DNA of 64,000 nt from Plazaster borealis (Eukaryota > Echinodermata > Asteroidea > Forcipulatida > Labidiasteridae): assembly GCA_021014325.1 (NCBI GenBank), contig CM037472.1, positions 1 through 64,000 of the forward strand, given 5' to 3'. The notes beneath the pieces are model-generated. The model was not told the origin of the DNA, did not search any database, and saw only the letters and a program-made list of their open reading frames with translations. Positions 44,697-54,899 of this stretch are shown here, piece by piece. The translations under genes were made by a program, and so were the position numbers. Position 1 is the stretch's first letter. Every line of letters begins with the position of its first letter.

Positions 44697-45196
44697 NNNN
44701 NNNNNNNNNNNNNNNNNNNNNNNNNNNNNNNNNNNNNNNNNNNNNNNNNNNNNNNNNNNNNNNNNNNNNNNNNNNNNNNNNNNNNNNNNNNNNNNNNNNN
44801 NNNNNNNNNNNNNNNNNNNNNNNNNNNNNNNNNNNNNNNNNNNNNNNNNNNNNNNNNNNNNNNNNNNNNNNNNNNNNNNNNNNNNNNNNNNNNNNNNNNN
44901 NNNNNNNNNNNNNNNNNNNNNNNNNNNNNNNNNNNNNNNNNNNNNNNNNNNNNNNNNNNNNNNNNNNNNNNNNNNNNNNNNNNNNNNNNNNNNNNNNNNN
45001 NNNNNNNNNNNNNNNNNNNNNNNNNNNNNNNNNNNNNNNNNNNNNNNNNNNNNNNNNNNNNNNNNNNNNNNNNNNNNNNNNNNNNNNNNNNNNNNNNNNN
45101 NNNNNNNNNNNNNNNNNNNNNNNNNNNNNNNNNNNNNNNNNNNNNNNNNNNNNNNNNNNNNNNNNNNNNNNNNNNNNNNNNNNNNNNNNNNNNNNN
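44697..45196. other. Assembly gap, 500 N
   Basis: Exactly 500 N. The left contig ends at the same base context where the first copy is at about 19,735; the right contig begins inside a probable minus-strand exon. Confidence 1.
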
Positions 45197-45249
45197 GCAA
45201 AGGATGACCCATCAGCTCCCTGAGTTCCTCTAAGCATCATCTCAGGATT
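45197..45249 (-). CDS. Probable exon fragment of an unidentified gene
   Basis: Minus-strand acceptor CTTTTCTGACAAAACAG precedes AATCCTGAGATG, encoding NPEMMLRGTQGADGSSF up to the contig edge. It resembles the exon at 47,002-47,100 (PEMMLRG against PEMFFRG, and similar bases further on), so the two may be duplicated or alternative last exons of one gene. I do not recognise the protein. Confidence 0.35.
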
Positions 45250-45326
45250 CTGTTTTGTCAGAAAAGAAATATGAGAACAATAAATACATGCTTACACAGT
45301 ATATCTTTGCCACACAGTTGTACAGC

Positions 45327-45528
45327 AGAGCTGCCAACTCTCCCCGATTCTGCAGAAAGCTCCCTGAAAGTATAAACCAGTATATAGCCATGTTCTGATG
45401 AACAAATTTGAAGATCTCCCTGATTATGGAAACTTGTTCCCTGTTATGTTGAATGTAATTCTAAATATATCTCCCTGATTGTTGTACAAAATCTCCCTGA
45501 AACAAAGATGCAAATGTGGGCAGTTCTG
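45327..45528. mobile_element. MITE with AGAGCTGCCAAC termini
   Basis: Same family as 24,859-25,055: AGAGCTGCCAACTCTCCCCG at the left, four TCTCCCTGA-type motifs inside, GGGCAGTTCT at the right. Confidence 0.75.
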
Positions 45529-45755
45529 TTGTACAGCTGTAATCATTCTTAGGCACTTTGTGTGCAAGTGTTGATCATAATTTGTATGTATTATTAGTGG
45601 GGGCTGGGGGGGGGGGGAAACTGCCCTCTAAAATTCAGGAAAAAGTAAGGGAAAATTAGGGCACAGCAAGACAAAAATAACATACATTGGACAGAGAAAG
45701 CAAAAATTACTTTATAACCGGTATTAGAAATTGGTATATTTATGTTTTTATCGGG

Positions 45756-46090
45756 GTGTCATGTGGCCGAGCGGTTTAGAGCATCGCATTCAAGTTCCAA
45801 TGGTTAAGTCATCGGGGTGTTGGTTCAAATACCGGTCATGACACTTGTATCCTTGAGCAAGATACTTCACTATAATTGCTTCTCTTCACCCAGGGGTATA
45901 AATGGGTACCTGCAAGGGTAGAGGTTGATACTGTGTTCGAAAAAGCCTTCGGAGCGCCACGGCAGCTCGGGCTGTATACTCCCCAGGGAGCTGAGAAAGA
46001 TTACAGGAATGTTATTGGCCCAATGACCAGGGCACTAATGTAAAGTGCATTGAGACGTTATTGTGAAATGCGCTATATAAGAAATAGTTA
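45756..46090 (+). mobile_element. tRNA-derived SINE with GCGCTATATAAG tail
   Basis: The head GTGGCCGAGCGGTTTAGAGC (tRNA-Leu/Ser-type A box) is followed by a B box-like GGTTCAAATACC. Then come ACTTGTATCCTTGAGCAAGA, AATTGCTTCTCTTCACCCAG, AAATGGGTACCTGCAAGGG and the tail TGTGAAATGCGCTATATAAG. Body and tail are widespread in marine animal SINEs. It shares the ACTTGTxTCCTTxAGCAAGA block with 24,172-24,480. Confidence 0.8.
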
Positions 46091-46235
46091 TTAATCTGTG
46101 TAAAATTTTGTGCATATATCAACCCCTTCTGCCCTACTGAGGACAAGCCAATTACATTTTGTCCAACTGGTCCTGTTGGCTAGTTTATTGCTTCCAAAAG
46201 CTATAAACCACTAACTGTTATGATTGTTTGTATAG

Positions 46236-46326
46236 TTTAAACTCAAGTACCATACAAACGGACCAGTGAAAAAGCTGGCGAACTATGGACCTTATGCATC
46301 AACGTCATCATGCCTCCGTCTTACAG
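46236..46326 (+). CDS. Tentative exon, unidentified
   Basis: 91 bp between acceptor TTGTTTGTATAG and donor CTTACAG/GTAAAC, open in one plus frame only (FKLKYHTNGPVKKLANYGPY...). The splice sites are good but the peptide is not recognisable, so it may be chance. Confidence 0.25.
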
Positions 46327-46744
46327 GTAAACGATGATGAAACAATGGAAAACGCACATTGGTCTATTTACACACAGCAATTGCGGACTCAGCCGATGAG
46401 CATCCCCCTTTTGACCTCTAGCCGAGGGCGCCCTACTCAAATGACGTCATGTGCATAATTTAAATGACAAGCTATACAGTATAACTGGTCTAGCTGGCCG
46501 GTCACTGAAAAAGTCGAGGGCAAATCAAGGAAATAGCTCTCAAATGACACAAAATGAATTTTTTGTTATCCCTTTAACAGCAAACTTTCACAGCAAGGTG
46601 GTGATACAAAAAAAATTGAGTGAGGCGGTCGCTGCGCAGCGAGGTGGGATGCCTGATGTTTGAATGGGAAGGGGAAACAATTGTGTTTATCATACCTTTG
46701 GTTCCTTGAGATTGCTAACGTTCAAGCTTGGGGCTTGGGCGGAG

Positions 46745-47000
46745 TGACTCTTGGGCAGAGGGTCAGTTGACCCTTGGGCAGAGGGTCAGTTGACTCTTGG
46801 GCAGAGGGTCAGTTGACTCTTGGGTAGAGGGTCAGTTGACTCTTGGGCAGAGGGTCAGTTGACTCTTGGGCAGAGGGTCAGTTGACTCTTGGGCAGAGGG
46901 TCAGTTGACTCTTGGGCAGAGGGTCAGTTGACTCTTGGGTAGAGGGTCAGTTGACTCTTGGGCAGAGGGTCAGTTGACTCTTGGGCGGAGTGTCAGTTGA
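46745..47000. repeat. 23-bp minisatellite, about 11 units
   Basis: Unit GACTCTTGGGCAGAGGGTCA GTT with rare changes (GGGTAGAGG, GACCCTTGG). It begins right after the stop codon of the minus-strand exon at 47,002-47,100, so it would lie in that gene's 3' UTR. Confidence 0.9.
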
Positions 47001-47001
47001 T

Positions 47002-47100
47002 TCAGATATCCTGCAGAGGGTGATGCAGCTCCATGATGATTTCAGAGGGGTGCCCTCTAAAGAACATCTCAGGTCCCTGTTTCATCACTAATGGATTTAT
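47002..47100 (-). CDS. Probable last exon of an unidentified gene
   Basis: Strong minus acceptor (CCTTTTCCTTCACAACAG) then an open phase-0 frame INPLVMKQGPEMFFRGHPSE IIMELHHPLQDI ending in TGA at 47,004-47,002. I do not recognise the protein. Upstream exons were not found up to 54 kb. See the related fragment at 45,197-45,249. Confidence 0.45.
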   Translation of the reverse strand: MNPLVMKQGPEMFFRGHPSEIIMELHHPLQDI

Positions 47101-47943
47101 CTGTTGTGAAGGAAAAGGAATGAAATAATAGGGGTCATTCCATGTCAAATCAACCAAGAATTTCCCTTGACCTCTCAGATTTGTTACAAATTGTAGGGAT
47201 CGATTGGGACTCAGAAGAAACAGCATGTAGGCCTCTTAATTAGTGAGATACACGCTAACAAACTTATAGCTAATTAGTGATACCTTTAAATTAAAACGTC
47301 CATATCTCAAAGAGTACAGCACCTATAGAGAGCTGTTTTTTCCTGCCATTTTGAAGCTTATATACATGCCCTATAAGTTTGTATTAAAAACCTAAATGCA
47401 TCATTTTGAAATAAATGTTGTACATGTGTGAGTAACATGGAGGTCTCTCCATGGAATAACAAAATACACACATTTAAACCCAGGGGTTGACAAATCCTAT
47501 CGCCCGATGCCCAGGACAACCAAAAACTGGCGTCGGCTCAATCCAACTGACAACCTTTATTTTCTATCAAATGAAACTAAGTGAAGATGGGAGCATAATA
47601 ATAACTAGTAATAATTGTGTAGCATACCAATTAGGGAATGATCTTAAATTAAGCAATTTGTGTAGTAAAATATTTGGACTGAACATGTTTTGTACACACT
47701 GATGCTATTCAGTAGCAAATGATGATTTTTGAGTAGCAACTGATACATTTTGTGTAGCATTTTGCTATGCATGGGAAATCATTCACTGAAAATGTAGGCA
47801 AATTTTGGGGGTAAAGGCTAAGGTTGAGGAAAGGTTTCAATTTGTAAACTTGCTGGACATGCTGGCAGTGGGGATCAGATTGAATGTTACAGTCATCATT
47901 CAAAAGTAATGATGGATCTAACATTTAAAGAAAACTTGATTTG
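47101..47943. other. No gene; GGTCATTCCATGTCAAATCA motif
   Basis: GGTCATTCCATGTCAAATCA at about 47,134 is nearly repeated at 52,969 (GGTCATTCCGTGTCAAATCA) just inside the left arm of the 52.8-54.0 kb element, so both probably derive from one transposon family. Otherwise featureless. Confidence 0.4.
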
Positions 47944-49270
47944 CAGGGCTCGAAATTAACACTGGACCACAGGTCCGAGGCCAGTGATTTTAGCGTCGGT
48001 CCAGTAAACTTTGTACTTGTAAACTTTAACAAGTCCGGCGGTCTTGTGTTTTTGGTTTGGTTTTTTTACATAATAAAAGTATTATTATTAACATGAAATG
48101 AATAATCTTTCATTAAATAAATGTATTTAAATCTCAGTTTGAATTTGTTTTGTTTTATTTGTTGTCGTCAAATTATTTCTGAGCGCGGAACATCAAACCC
48201 GGCCAACCGTTCTACGTGCCGCAAAGTTCCCTATCCAGTTTGCTCATGCCCACGACCACTGCACTGGGCTCAAACCATGCTTTAGGCACCCAGGGGGACG
48301 AGCGAACAGCACCCTCCGTGCATACGTGATGTTTGTACTGGTGCCCGGCGGAACACCACAGTACAGTGCTTCGTTCGTTTACCACTGACCATGTGCATGT
48401 CATGATGTCACTTTAAAGTCTGATACCTTACACCAACGAATTATACAGTGTTGAAATCGTATTAATGACGTATAGGTTGTATTCTTTCAACACCACACAT
48501 CCCTGCAGGGCTCGAAATTAACACTGGACCGCAGGCCCGAGGCCAGTGATTTTTGCGTCGGGCCAGTAAACTTACGACCTCACAAGTCCGGCGGTCTTGT
48601 GTTTTTGAATAATAACACCTCACTGCATTTTTAATTTCAACTGATAAATACAAACTTTCAATTATATTGAGTATTGAAGTTAGTATTACCCATAAGAAAA
48701 ATGAGATAAATCTTCTCTTAGTGCTTGTTCCAAAAACACTCAAATGTGAAACAGTGTAGATAGTATTCTTCTCATTTTGATTCCGGTCTTGTAACAAATT
48801 CTCTGGTCCAGTAAAAGTTTTGAGCTAAAAGCCCTGCAGTCTTGTGGATTTTGCCCCCAAATTCTAGCCCTGCCCTGTGTTGCATGGATTAAAAGTAACG
48901 TCTTGTTTCCACACGTCTTTTCATGCTTCATATGTTAAATTTTAACAACGTTGTTGTCCTGTCCAAACGATCGTCAAAACTTATTTCATTTTTTCTATGG
49001 CAGCAAACATCGTGTAAAAAGAAGGTATGTGGAAATTTATCAAAGGGGTTTCAAAGCAAAAAACTGCCTGTTTTAAGCAATCTGCAAGTGAAAAACTTGC
49101 ACAGGCGCAGAAGTATGAAAAAACAAGTTAACTTTTGGTGTGTTTTTGTGGCGTTTGGGATTTTTTCTTCTCATATGACTTTGGTTTTGTAAAAAATGTT
49201 CCGGTCCAGTAAAAATTCTGAGCAACAAGCCCTGCGGTCTTGTGGATTTTTCCCCCAAATTCAAGCCCTG
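47944..49270 (+). mobile_element. hAT-like MITE with a second copy of the same family nested in it
   Basis: Left end CAGGGCTCGAAATTAACACT, right end AAATTCAAGCCCTG. ATTTG stands directly before it (47,939-47,943) and, offset by one base, after it. Inside the ends are the blocks GGCCAGTGATTTTAGCGTCG and AACAAGCCCTGCGGTCTTG. Part of the interior is unrelated filler. It is interrupted at 48,506-48,872. Confidence 0.7.
48506..48872 (+). mobile_element. Nested hAT-like MITE with perfect 5-bp target duplication
   Basis: CAGGGCTCGAAATTAACACT to ATTCTAGCCCTG, 367 bp, flanked by CCCTG on both sides (48,501-48,505 and 48,873-48,877). Central blocks GGCCAGTGATTTTTGCGTCG and CTGGTCCAGTAAAAGTTTTG match those of the outer element. 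Confidence 0.8.
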
Positions 49271-49660
49271 AATTTGAAAGTTGAATAAAAAAATAAATTT
49301 AAGGAATTTGGGTGTCATAGTAATGCCTGCAAATATTTTCATAGATGTTAAATGTAAGATTGGTTGTTCTTTGCAAGAAAACATAAAGTTTCACATTGTT
49401 TATAGTTTAAGTCTGGGTAAAAAAAAACATCCTTGCCAGCAGCAGTGTAAGATAAATCTAAGTTTAGGGGTGTAGTTAAGATGTACTATTTTCAGAGTTT
49501 GGCCTAAACATTTCCAGCAGGACCAGTTAGCTTGTCATTTCCAAGTTACTCCGCTTTTGCATGTGTCCATATTTCATATAAATCCTTTTTAACACTGACC
49601 TAGCAAGCCAGACCACCATGACCAGTGACCATGGCACCCCTTGGAATAGGAATGGTCCCA

Positions 49661-49864
49661 AAGGTGCTATAACTGGCAAATTTTGCCAGAGGACCATTGT
49701 TAAGGGAAAAGACTGATTTTCTTATAGGAGGCACTTCTGTGGCATTTTTTAAAAAGTTTTTTAAGGTGCTATAACTGGCAAATTTTGCCAGAGGACCATT
49801 GTTAAGGGAAAAGACTGATTTTCTTATAGGAGGCACTTCTGTGACATTTTTTAAAAAGTTTTTT
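49661..49864. repeat. 102-bp tandem duplication
   Basis: AAGGTGCTATAACTGGCAAA and the following sequence to GTTTTTT is repeated once at 49,763 with one substitution (GTGGC / GTGAC). Length is exactly 34 codons, so the minus-strand frame 49,989-49,600 stays open through both. I see no evidence that the frame is used. Confidence 0.85.
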
Positions 49865-50040
49865 AAAAAGGTACTGACACAAAGAAGCACCATCTGTGCA
49901 TTGTGGAGGTCAAACAAACAAAAACATAAAGTTTTGTCTGTGTGTAAATTTAAATAGAAAAACAGTTCAAACATTGAGCTATAAAACAAATATACCTATA
50001 AAAGTTAATAAACAGTTTTGGAAATTGACTGGAAAGAGAT

Positions 50041-50285
50041 TTGGACCTGCGACCTCCGGATTATCGAGTCAGTGCTCCACCAACTGAGCCATTTAGCCCC
50101 AAAATGTTGGCGGTCTCCCTATTTTGGCAATATCTCTTAGTTTGGAGGCGCCAGTTCAGAAGTTACAACCTGATACTGCCATTTAACCAAGGATCACACC
50201 CAAGTCTTAGAACAGCAGTACCAGGGACCACCCCCTTAGGGGATGCAACTTTATTTCAAATATCAAGTTATAGGCTAAACAACAC
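50041..50285 (-). mobile_element. SINE-like element with tRNA part at its 3' side
   Basis: On the minus strand it runs TTGATATTTGAAATAAAGTT, GCATCCCCTAAGGG, GACTTGGGTGTGATCCTTGG, AATAGGGAGACCGCCAACAT, then tRNA-like GGCTCAGTTGGTGGAGCACT and GAGGTCGCAGGTCCAAATC. Same family as 58,985-59,215 and 10,930-11,140. Confidence 0.7.
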
Positions 50286-51225
50286 AATCAAAATCGACTT
50301 TAGGTAAGTTTAACTCTCATTTTTGGGTGTGAACATATTTGTCTTTGATCACCCCCCCCCCAAAAAAAAAAAAATCCTCAAAAACCAAACAAACAATATA
50401 TAATTAGGGTTTTCAGTTTCACGGACCGTCCAAAAAATCTATCCAAAGTTTATCCCCAAAATTGTACGACTTTTATATGTCAGAAACTGCAAGTAAAACC
50501 TTCATTAGAAACCACTGACTTTCATCTATCAAATAATGCACATAAAATAGCAATCGGGTGGATGTACGACAGTTTACACTTCTTATGAATGGAGCCCTTT
50601 TGCTCCGGCCAACTTTTCCCGAGAGAAACCGATCCACGCGTTTGGCCCAAGATTTTTCCCGAAAACATCGCAGATCATCAACTCAGCAGCTTTTCGGGGG
50701 CCGAGTATAGAGTGATTGGCAGTAAACGGGTTTCCTTTTGTGCCCGAAGGGTTTCACTACACGTCTGTGTTTACTCGATCTCGATAGGTAATTTAGAACG
50801 AAAGTTACAAGAAAAGTAAAAATAAACTTGAATTTTTGAAGTGCAATCCTCAAAAATCAAGGTAGGAGTTATCATTTACGTAAAGTGTACTTGTCTTTTC
50901 TAGTATTCCTGTAATTTTTAAGTCTCTATTGTGCGTAGTTTGCCCAGAAGATGAATTTTGTAAAACTATTCACGACCTTTTTTTACAGAAGATTACGGCA
51001 TTGTGCAATGTGTGTGCCGTGTGTGCGTGCCGTCGCGCGAGGTCAATTTGGGGCCACACTCCTCTATTAACTTGTACATTATATCTGTCTTCACTGTATT
51101 GACCTCATTTTGACACAAAAAATTCCGTAGTTCAAAAAGTATATGATCTATTGAGTTTATTTAAAAAGCATTTTCATTCTGTTTGCATTTCCTTTAATTT
51201 GACACCAACATCAGCCCTGTAGTCC
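50286..51225. other. No gene recognised
   Basis: Contains a C8-A13 run near 50,351 and a GT-rich stretch near 51,010. A 76-codon frame at 50,589-50,819 shows no domain. Confidence 0.4.
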
Positions 51226-51612
51226 TTAAAGGCAGTGGACACTATTGGTAATTACTCAAAATAATTGTTAGCATAAAAACTTACTTGGTAATGAGCAATA
51301 GAGAGCTGTTGATAGTATAAAACATTGTGAGAAACTGCTCCCTCTGAAGTAACGTAGTTTTTGAGAAAGAAGTTATTTTCTACGAATTTGATTTCGAGAC
51401 CTCAGAATTAGATTTTGAGGTCCCGAAATCAAGAATCTGAAAGCACACAACTTTGTGTGATAAGGGTGTTTTTTCTTCCATTATTATCTCGCAACTTTGA
51501 CGACCAATTGAGTTCAAATTTTCACAGGTTTGTTATTTTGTGCATATGTTGAGATACACCAAGTGAGAAGACTGGTCTTTGACAATAACCAATAGTGTCC
51601 AGTGGCTTTTAA
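51226..51612. mobile_element. TTAA-flanked MITE (echinoderm-type family)
   Basis: TTAA at 51,226 and 51,609 flank AAGGCAGTGGACACTATTGG ... CCAATAGTGTCCAGTGGCTT, terminal complements of about 20 bp. The centre is a second palindrome (ATTTCGAGACCTCA / TGAGGTCCCGAAAT). TTAA duplications are typical of piggyBac and Kolobok elements. No coding capacity. Confidence 0.8.
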
Positions 51613-52413
51613 GGTATCGTACACGTTTGGTAATGACTCAAAACAAATATTAGCATAAAAACTTACTTGGTAACGAGCAACAGAGAGCTCTTGATAGTAT
51701 CAGGCATGAGAATGGGCGATGATGAAAAAACAGGAAATCTATTTCGTACGAAAAAAAACTGAACATCGAACGCCAAAAATGCATGTCCGTGGGTGATAGC
51801 GGTTTAGATAGCAATTAGGTTTTCGTGACTACACACAGTAACTGGAGCGTCTTGGAACCACCAAGACTAACGGAAGCCGGGCGGCAATTGTTAACGTGCT
51901 GTTTTTTCACGAACAGTGTGTCGATCTGCGATATTCGATTACAAAGGTAAATTGGGTAAACTCACAATTTCTGATTAGAGAAGAAGGATTAGCGCAATCC
52001 AAATGTATACCCCCTACAACTCAACCCCAAAATTTTATATCACATTCACACTGAACTCAAAGACCACAAATTTGAAAGGGAAAAAACAGGAATTCCTGTT
52101 TAAACAGGAAGATTCTCATGCCTGTAGTATAAAACATTGTGAGAAACGACTTCCTCTGAAGTAACGTAGTTTTGAGAAAGAGGTAATTTCTCACTAAAAT
52201 AATAAAAACTTCTTGCAAGAAGTTTTTATTCCTAACTGAAAACACACAAATTTGTACAACAAGGGTCTGTTTTCTTTCATCATTTTCTTGCAACTTCGAT
52301 GACCAATTGAGCCCAAATTTTCACAGGCTTGTTATTTTATGCATATGATGTTGGGATACACCAAATGAGAACACTGGTCTTTGACAATTACCAAACGTGT
52401 ACGATGCCTTTAA
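51609..52413. mobile_element. Second TTAA-flanked MITE, abutting the first
   Basis: Shares the TTAA at 51,609-51,612 with its neighbour and ends in TTAA at 52,410. Termini GGTATCGTACACGTTTGGTAA and TTACCAAACGTGTACGATGCC are complementary. Body blocks (CTTACTTGGTAACGAGCAAC, GAAGTAACGTAGTTTTGAG) match the first element. It is split by the insertion at 51,701-52,124. Confidence 0.8.
51701..52124. mobile_element. Nested element with CAGGCATGAGAAT ends and 6-bp target duplication
   Basis: CAGGCATGAGAAT and ATTCTCATGCCTG are perfect 13-bp complements; TAGTAT stands on both sides (51,695-51,700 and 52,125-52,130). Internal GATAGCGGTTTAGATAGCAA and TTTCGTGACTACAC are the complement of sequence at 20,905-20,975. 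No coding capacity. CAG ends with a 6-bp duplication suggest a hAT-type origin. Confidence 0.8.
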
Positions 52414-52439
52414 ACAATATTTTCACCTGAAAACCCTAA

Positions 52440-52470
52440 TGCAATCAATCAATCAATCAATAAAATAAAT
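52440..52470. repeat. Short (AATC)n run
   Basis: CAATCAATCAATCAATCAAT followed by A-rich DNA. The neighbouring lysine-rich frame at 52,574 reflects A/G-rich sequence and is not called. Confidence 0.8.
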
Positions 52471-52750
52471 CAAAATAGATTCATAAATAAATAATACAAT
52501 TTTATCCAGTTATAAATTCAACAGATTATAGTTGGTTTGGATATAATAAGGCTCATGCTACGCATTGACATGATTGATGCTACGCAAAAGAAAAAAAAGG
52601 CAACAGAAAAAAAGGAAAAAAAACATAAAAAAGAAATGGAACATATGGAACACTAGGCCTACATGCCTTTTCAATGGGAAATTATTGCAATCTTTGCCCA
52701 CTAACGTAACACCGACTTGTCCTAGGCCTAATGAGGGTCATCAGGGTCGC

Positions 52751-54015
52751 ACTAATTAGCGTCAACAGGCCCATTTCACGACAACTCAAGACAACTCCAC
52801 GACAACTCAAAGACAACAAGTTTAAAATACCATCAAATACAATGGTTGTAATCAGAGTGTATCTGGAAACACGTTTAAAACTGACTGGAACCATCGTGCA
52901 TACATATTTTTCACAAGAAAAATGTTTTTTTTTCGTAAAAAATAGTCAACTTTCTCCGTCCGTAGAAGGGTCATTCCGTGTCAAATCACCCAATGGGTTA
53001 AACCCTACCCTCTTCAAATTTGCTCAAATTTGGTTTATGGGGTAATCTTGGCTCAACAAGCTCAAATTTAAAATTTTAGCTCCATCCGATAAACGGTTTT
53101 CGCGCTACGGCATGCTCTTTCTCGTTGATTTCGGTCAAAATGCGCCTGACCCCCGATATTCAAACGACCATAAATCGGTAACCATTAGGTCAAATTGGTT
53201 GAAATTGGTGTCTTTGGAAAGGAAATTGCATAAGCTTTCCAAATCTGCCATTACTTTTTTTGTAGGAACATGTTTATGTTTAATAACCTTTTGACCTCTG
53301 CTTTGACCTTGAATTTGACCTTGTAGATCACGTGATAATGAGATGAACTTCGGTGAAAATTTACCCCCATGTTTTCTCCACAATATCAAAAATTTAGAGA
53401 TACAATATTTTGGCTTGCTTTCAAGCTCCACTCAAAGTTGCCCTACTTGCCTATTCCTATGCAAAGTACATGTACATTACATACTTGTACATACGTATGT
53501 ATATCATGATTTTGCTCGTATTGCATAGCCTTGCTTGATAAAGAAAGAAATAGAGACAGAAATTAAGAAAGAAATAAAGAAGGAGAGGACAAAAAGAAAT
53601 TGAGAGAGAAGAAATAATGAAAGAAAAAAAAGAAACAAAGACATACATGTAAATAAAACTAATATGAAGAGTTTCTTACATTGACATGAGTGTGTGGGCA
53701 CCATTCTCGACTTAAAAATTGCACTTACCTGTAGTGTAATGGTGCGGTCCAATGTCATTGCGCACGCGCAATAGCATCACGTCAGCCAGTTCTACGGACG
53801 GAGAAAGTTGACTATTTTTACGAAAAAAACATTTTTTCCCGTGAACAATATGTATCCACGATGGTTCCAGTCAGTTTTAAACGTGTTTCCAGATACACTC
53901 TGATTTACAATCATTACATTTGATGGTATTTTAAACTTGTTGTCTTGAGTTGTCTTTGAGTTGTCATGGAGTTGTCTTGAGTTGTCGTGAAATGGGCCTG
54001 TTGACGCTAATTAGT
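52751..54015. mobile_element. Element with about 220-bp terminal inverted repeats
   Basis: Left arm 52,751-52,967 and right arm 53,790-54,015 are complements at roughly 90%: ACTAATTAGCGTCAACAGGC / GCCTGTTGACGCTAATTAGT at the outside, GTCAACTTTCTCCGTCCGTAGAA mirrored at the inside. Within the arms CGACAACTCAAGACAACTC is a short internal repeat. The 820-bp interior starts GGTCATTCCGTGTCAAATCA and has no transposase frame. Confidence 0.85.
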
Positions 54016-54507
54016 ATGACCGGCCTAATGATAATGTCATTGACGTAATGTGCGTGGTAATCCAACCTATGAACCAAAACGACAAAATCAATTTTGAGAG
54101 TAACGATATATATCCTCGTATCCCCATTATTCGCGCACGTAAGAATTGAAATTGAATTTTGACTTGATTAACAGAATCAAGAACAACTTTTAGCTTTTAT
54201 TTATTTTTTTTTTTAATCGACCATCTTATCTAGCTATGTTTTGTATTTAGTCTAAAAAGGTAAGATTGTATACTACATTTGTAATTTATCTAAAATCTTA
54301 CCGGAAAGGCTTTGATTTTCCACATCTTCGCAGGAAATTGTTTATCAGGCTTTATACTTTCATGAAATAAAAAAAAAGTCACTGCGTATTGTAAACAAAA
54401 TAATATGCGTCGGGAAAGGTACCTGCGCGAATATTTGTGATGCGCGAAATTGGGGTACGGGAGGATATATATATATTTTTTTTTCACAATTTCCTCTTTT
54501 TTTCAAC
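54016..54507. other. No gene; AT-rich with two GCGCGAA motifs
   Basis: Just upstream of the candidate promoter below. GCGCGAATATT and GCGCGAAATT at about 54,425-54,450 resemble E2F-type sites, which is only suggestive. Confidence 0.3.
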
Positions 54508-54660
54508 GCTATATAAAAGGTTCAGCTTAAATGTATGATCACTAACACGTTATTCAACAATATGCGGTGGAAAACAAAACAAACGCTTTCGTCGTGCTGG
54601 TTCGTTAAAAAATTAAATGGCAACCGCCCTCCAGCAACCCAGCATGCAGTGCGAATCATC
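54508..54660 (+). promoter_or_regulatory. Candidate core promoter and short first exon
   Basis: TATAAAA at 54,512-54,518 lies about 100 bp before ATG 54,617 (context AAATTAAATGG). The frame gives MATALQQPSMQCESSG and then a donor, GG/GTAAGA, at about 54,661. CAACCCAGCATGCAGTGCG inside it fits most positions of the ZNF143/Staf consensus, which is common near vertebrate start sites. No downstream exon was identified. Confidence 0.3.
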
Positions 54661-54759
54661 GGGTAAGAAAATGTGTCTTTCTGGAAAAAATAACAAGGCC
54701 GGAGAAAAAAAAATCATTTATATCAAAAATAACGATTCAAAAAACAAACAAAAACTTAC

Positions 54760-54889
54760 CAGGTTCTCCAATACTTGTAGAATGTGCCAACTTTTCCATG
54801 TGGATCAACAAGTGCAATTTTGGGTGGTTTTCCCGTCGTCTGAAGCTTGACAATTTTCCACACACACGTGTGTTAGAGATTAGCGCCAT
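54760..54889 (-). CDS. Candidate first coding exon, unidentified
   Basis: Minus-strand ATG at 54,889 in good context (GAAAAGATGGCG), frame MALISNTRVCGKLSSFRRRE... to a strong donor, CCTG/GTAAGTTTT. A second frame (KIVKLQTTGKPPKIALVDPH GKVGTFYKYW) is also open and looks more protein-like, but it has a stop upstream and no acceptor. I do not recognise either. Confidence 0.3.
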
Positions 54890-54899
54890 CTTTTCGAAA

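Noticed and set aside
52574..52759. Lysine-rich frame KKRQQKKRKK
   Set aside because: Low-complexity A/G-rich DNA.
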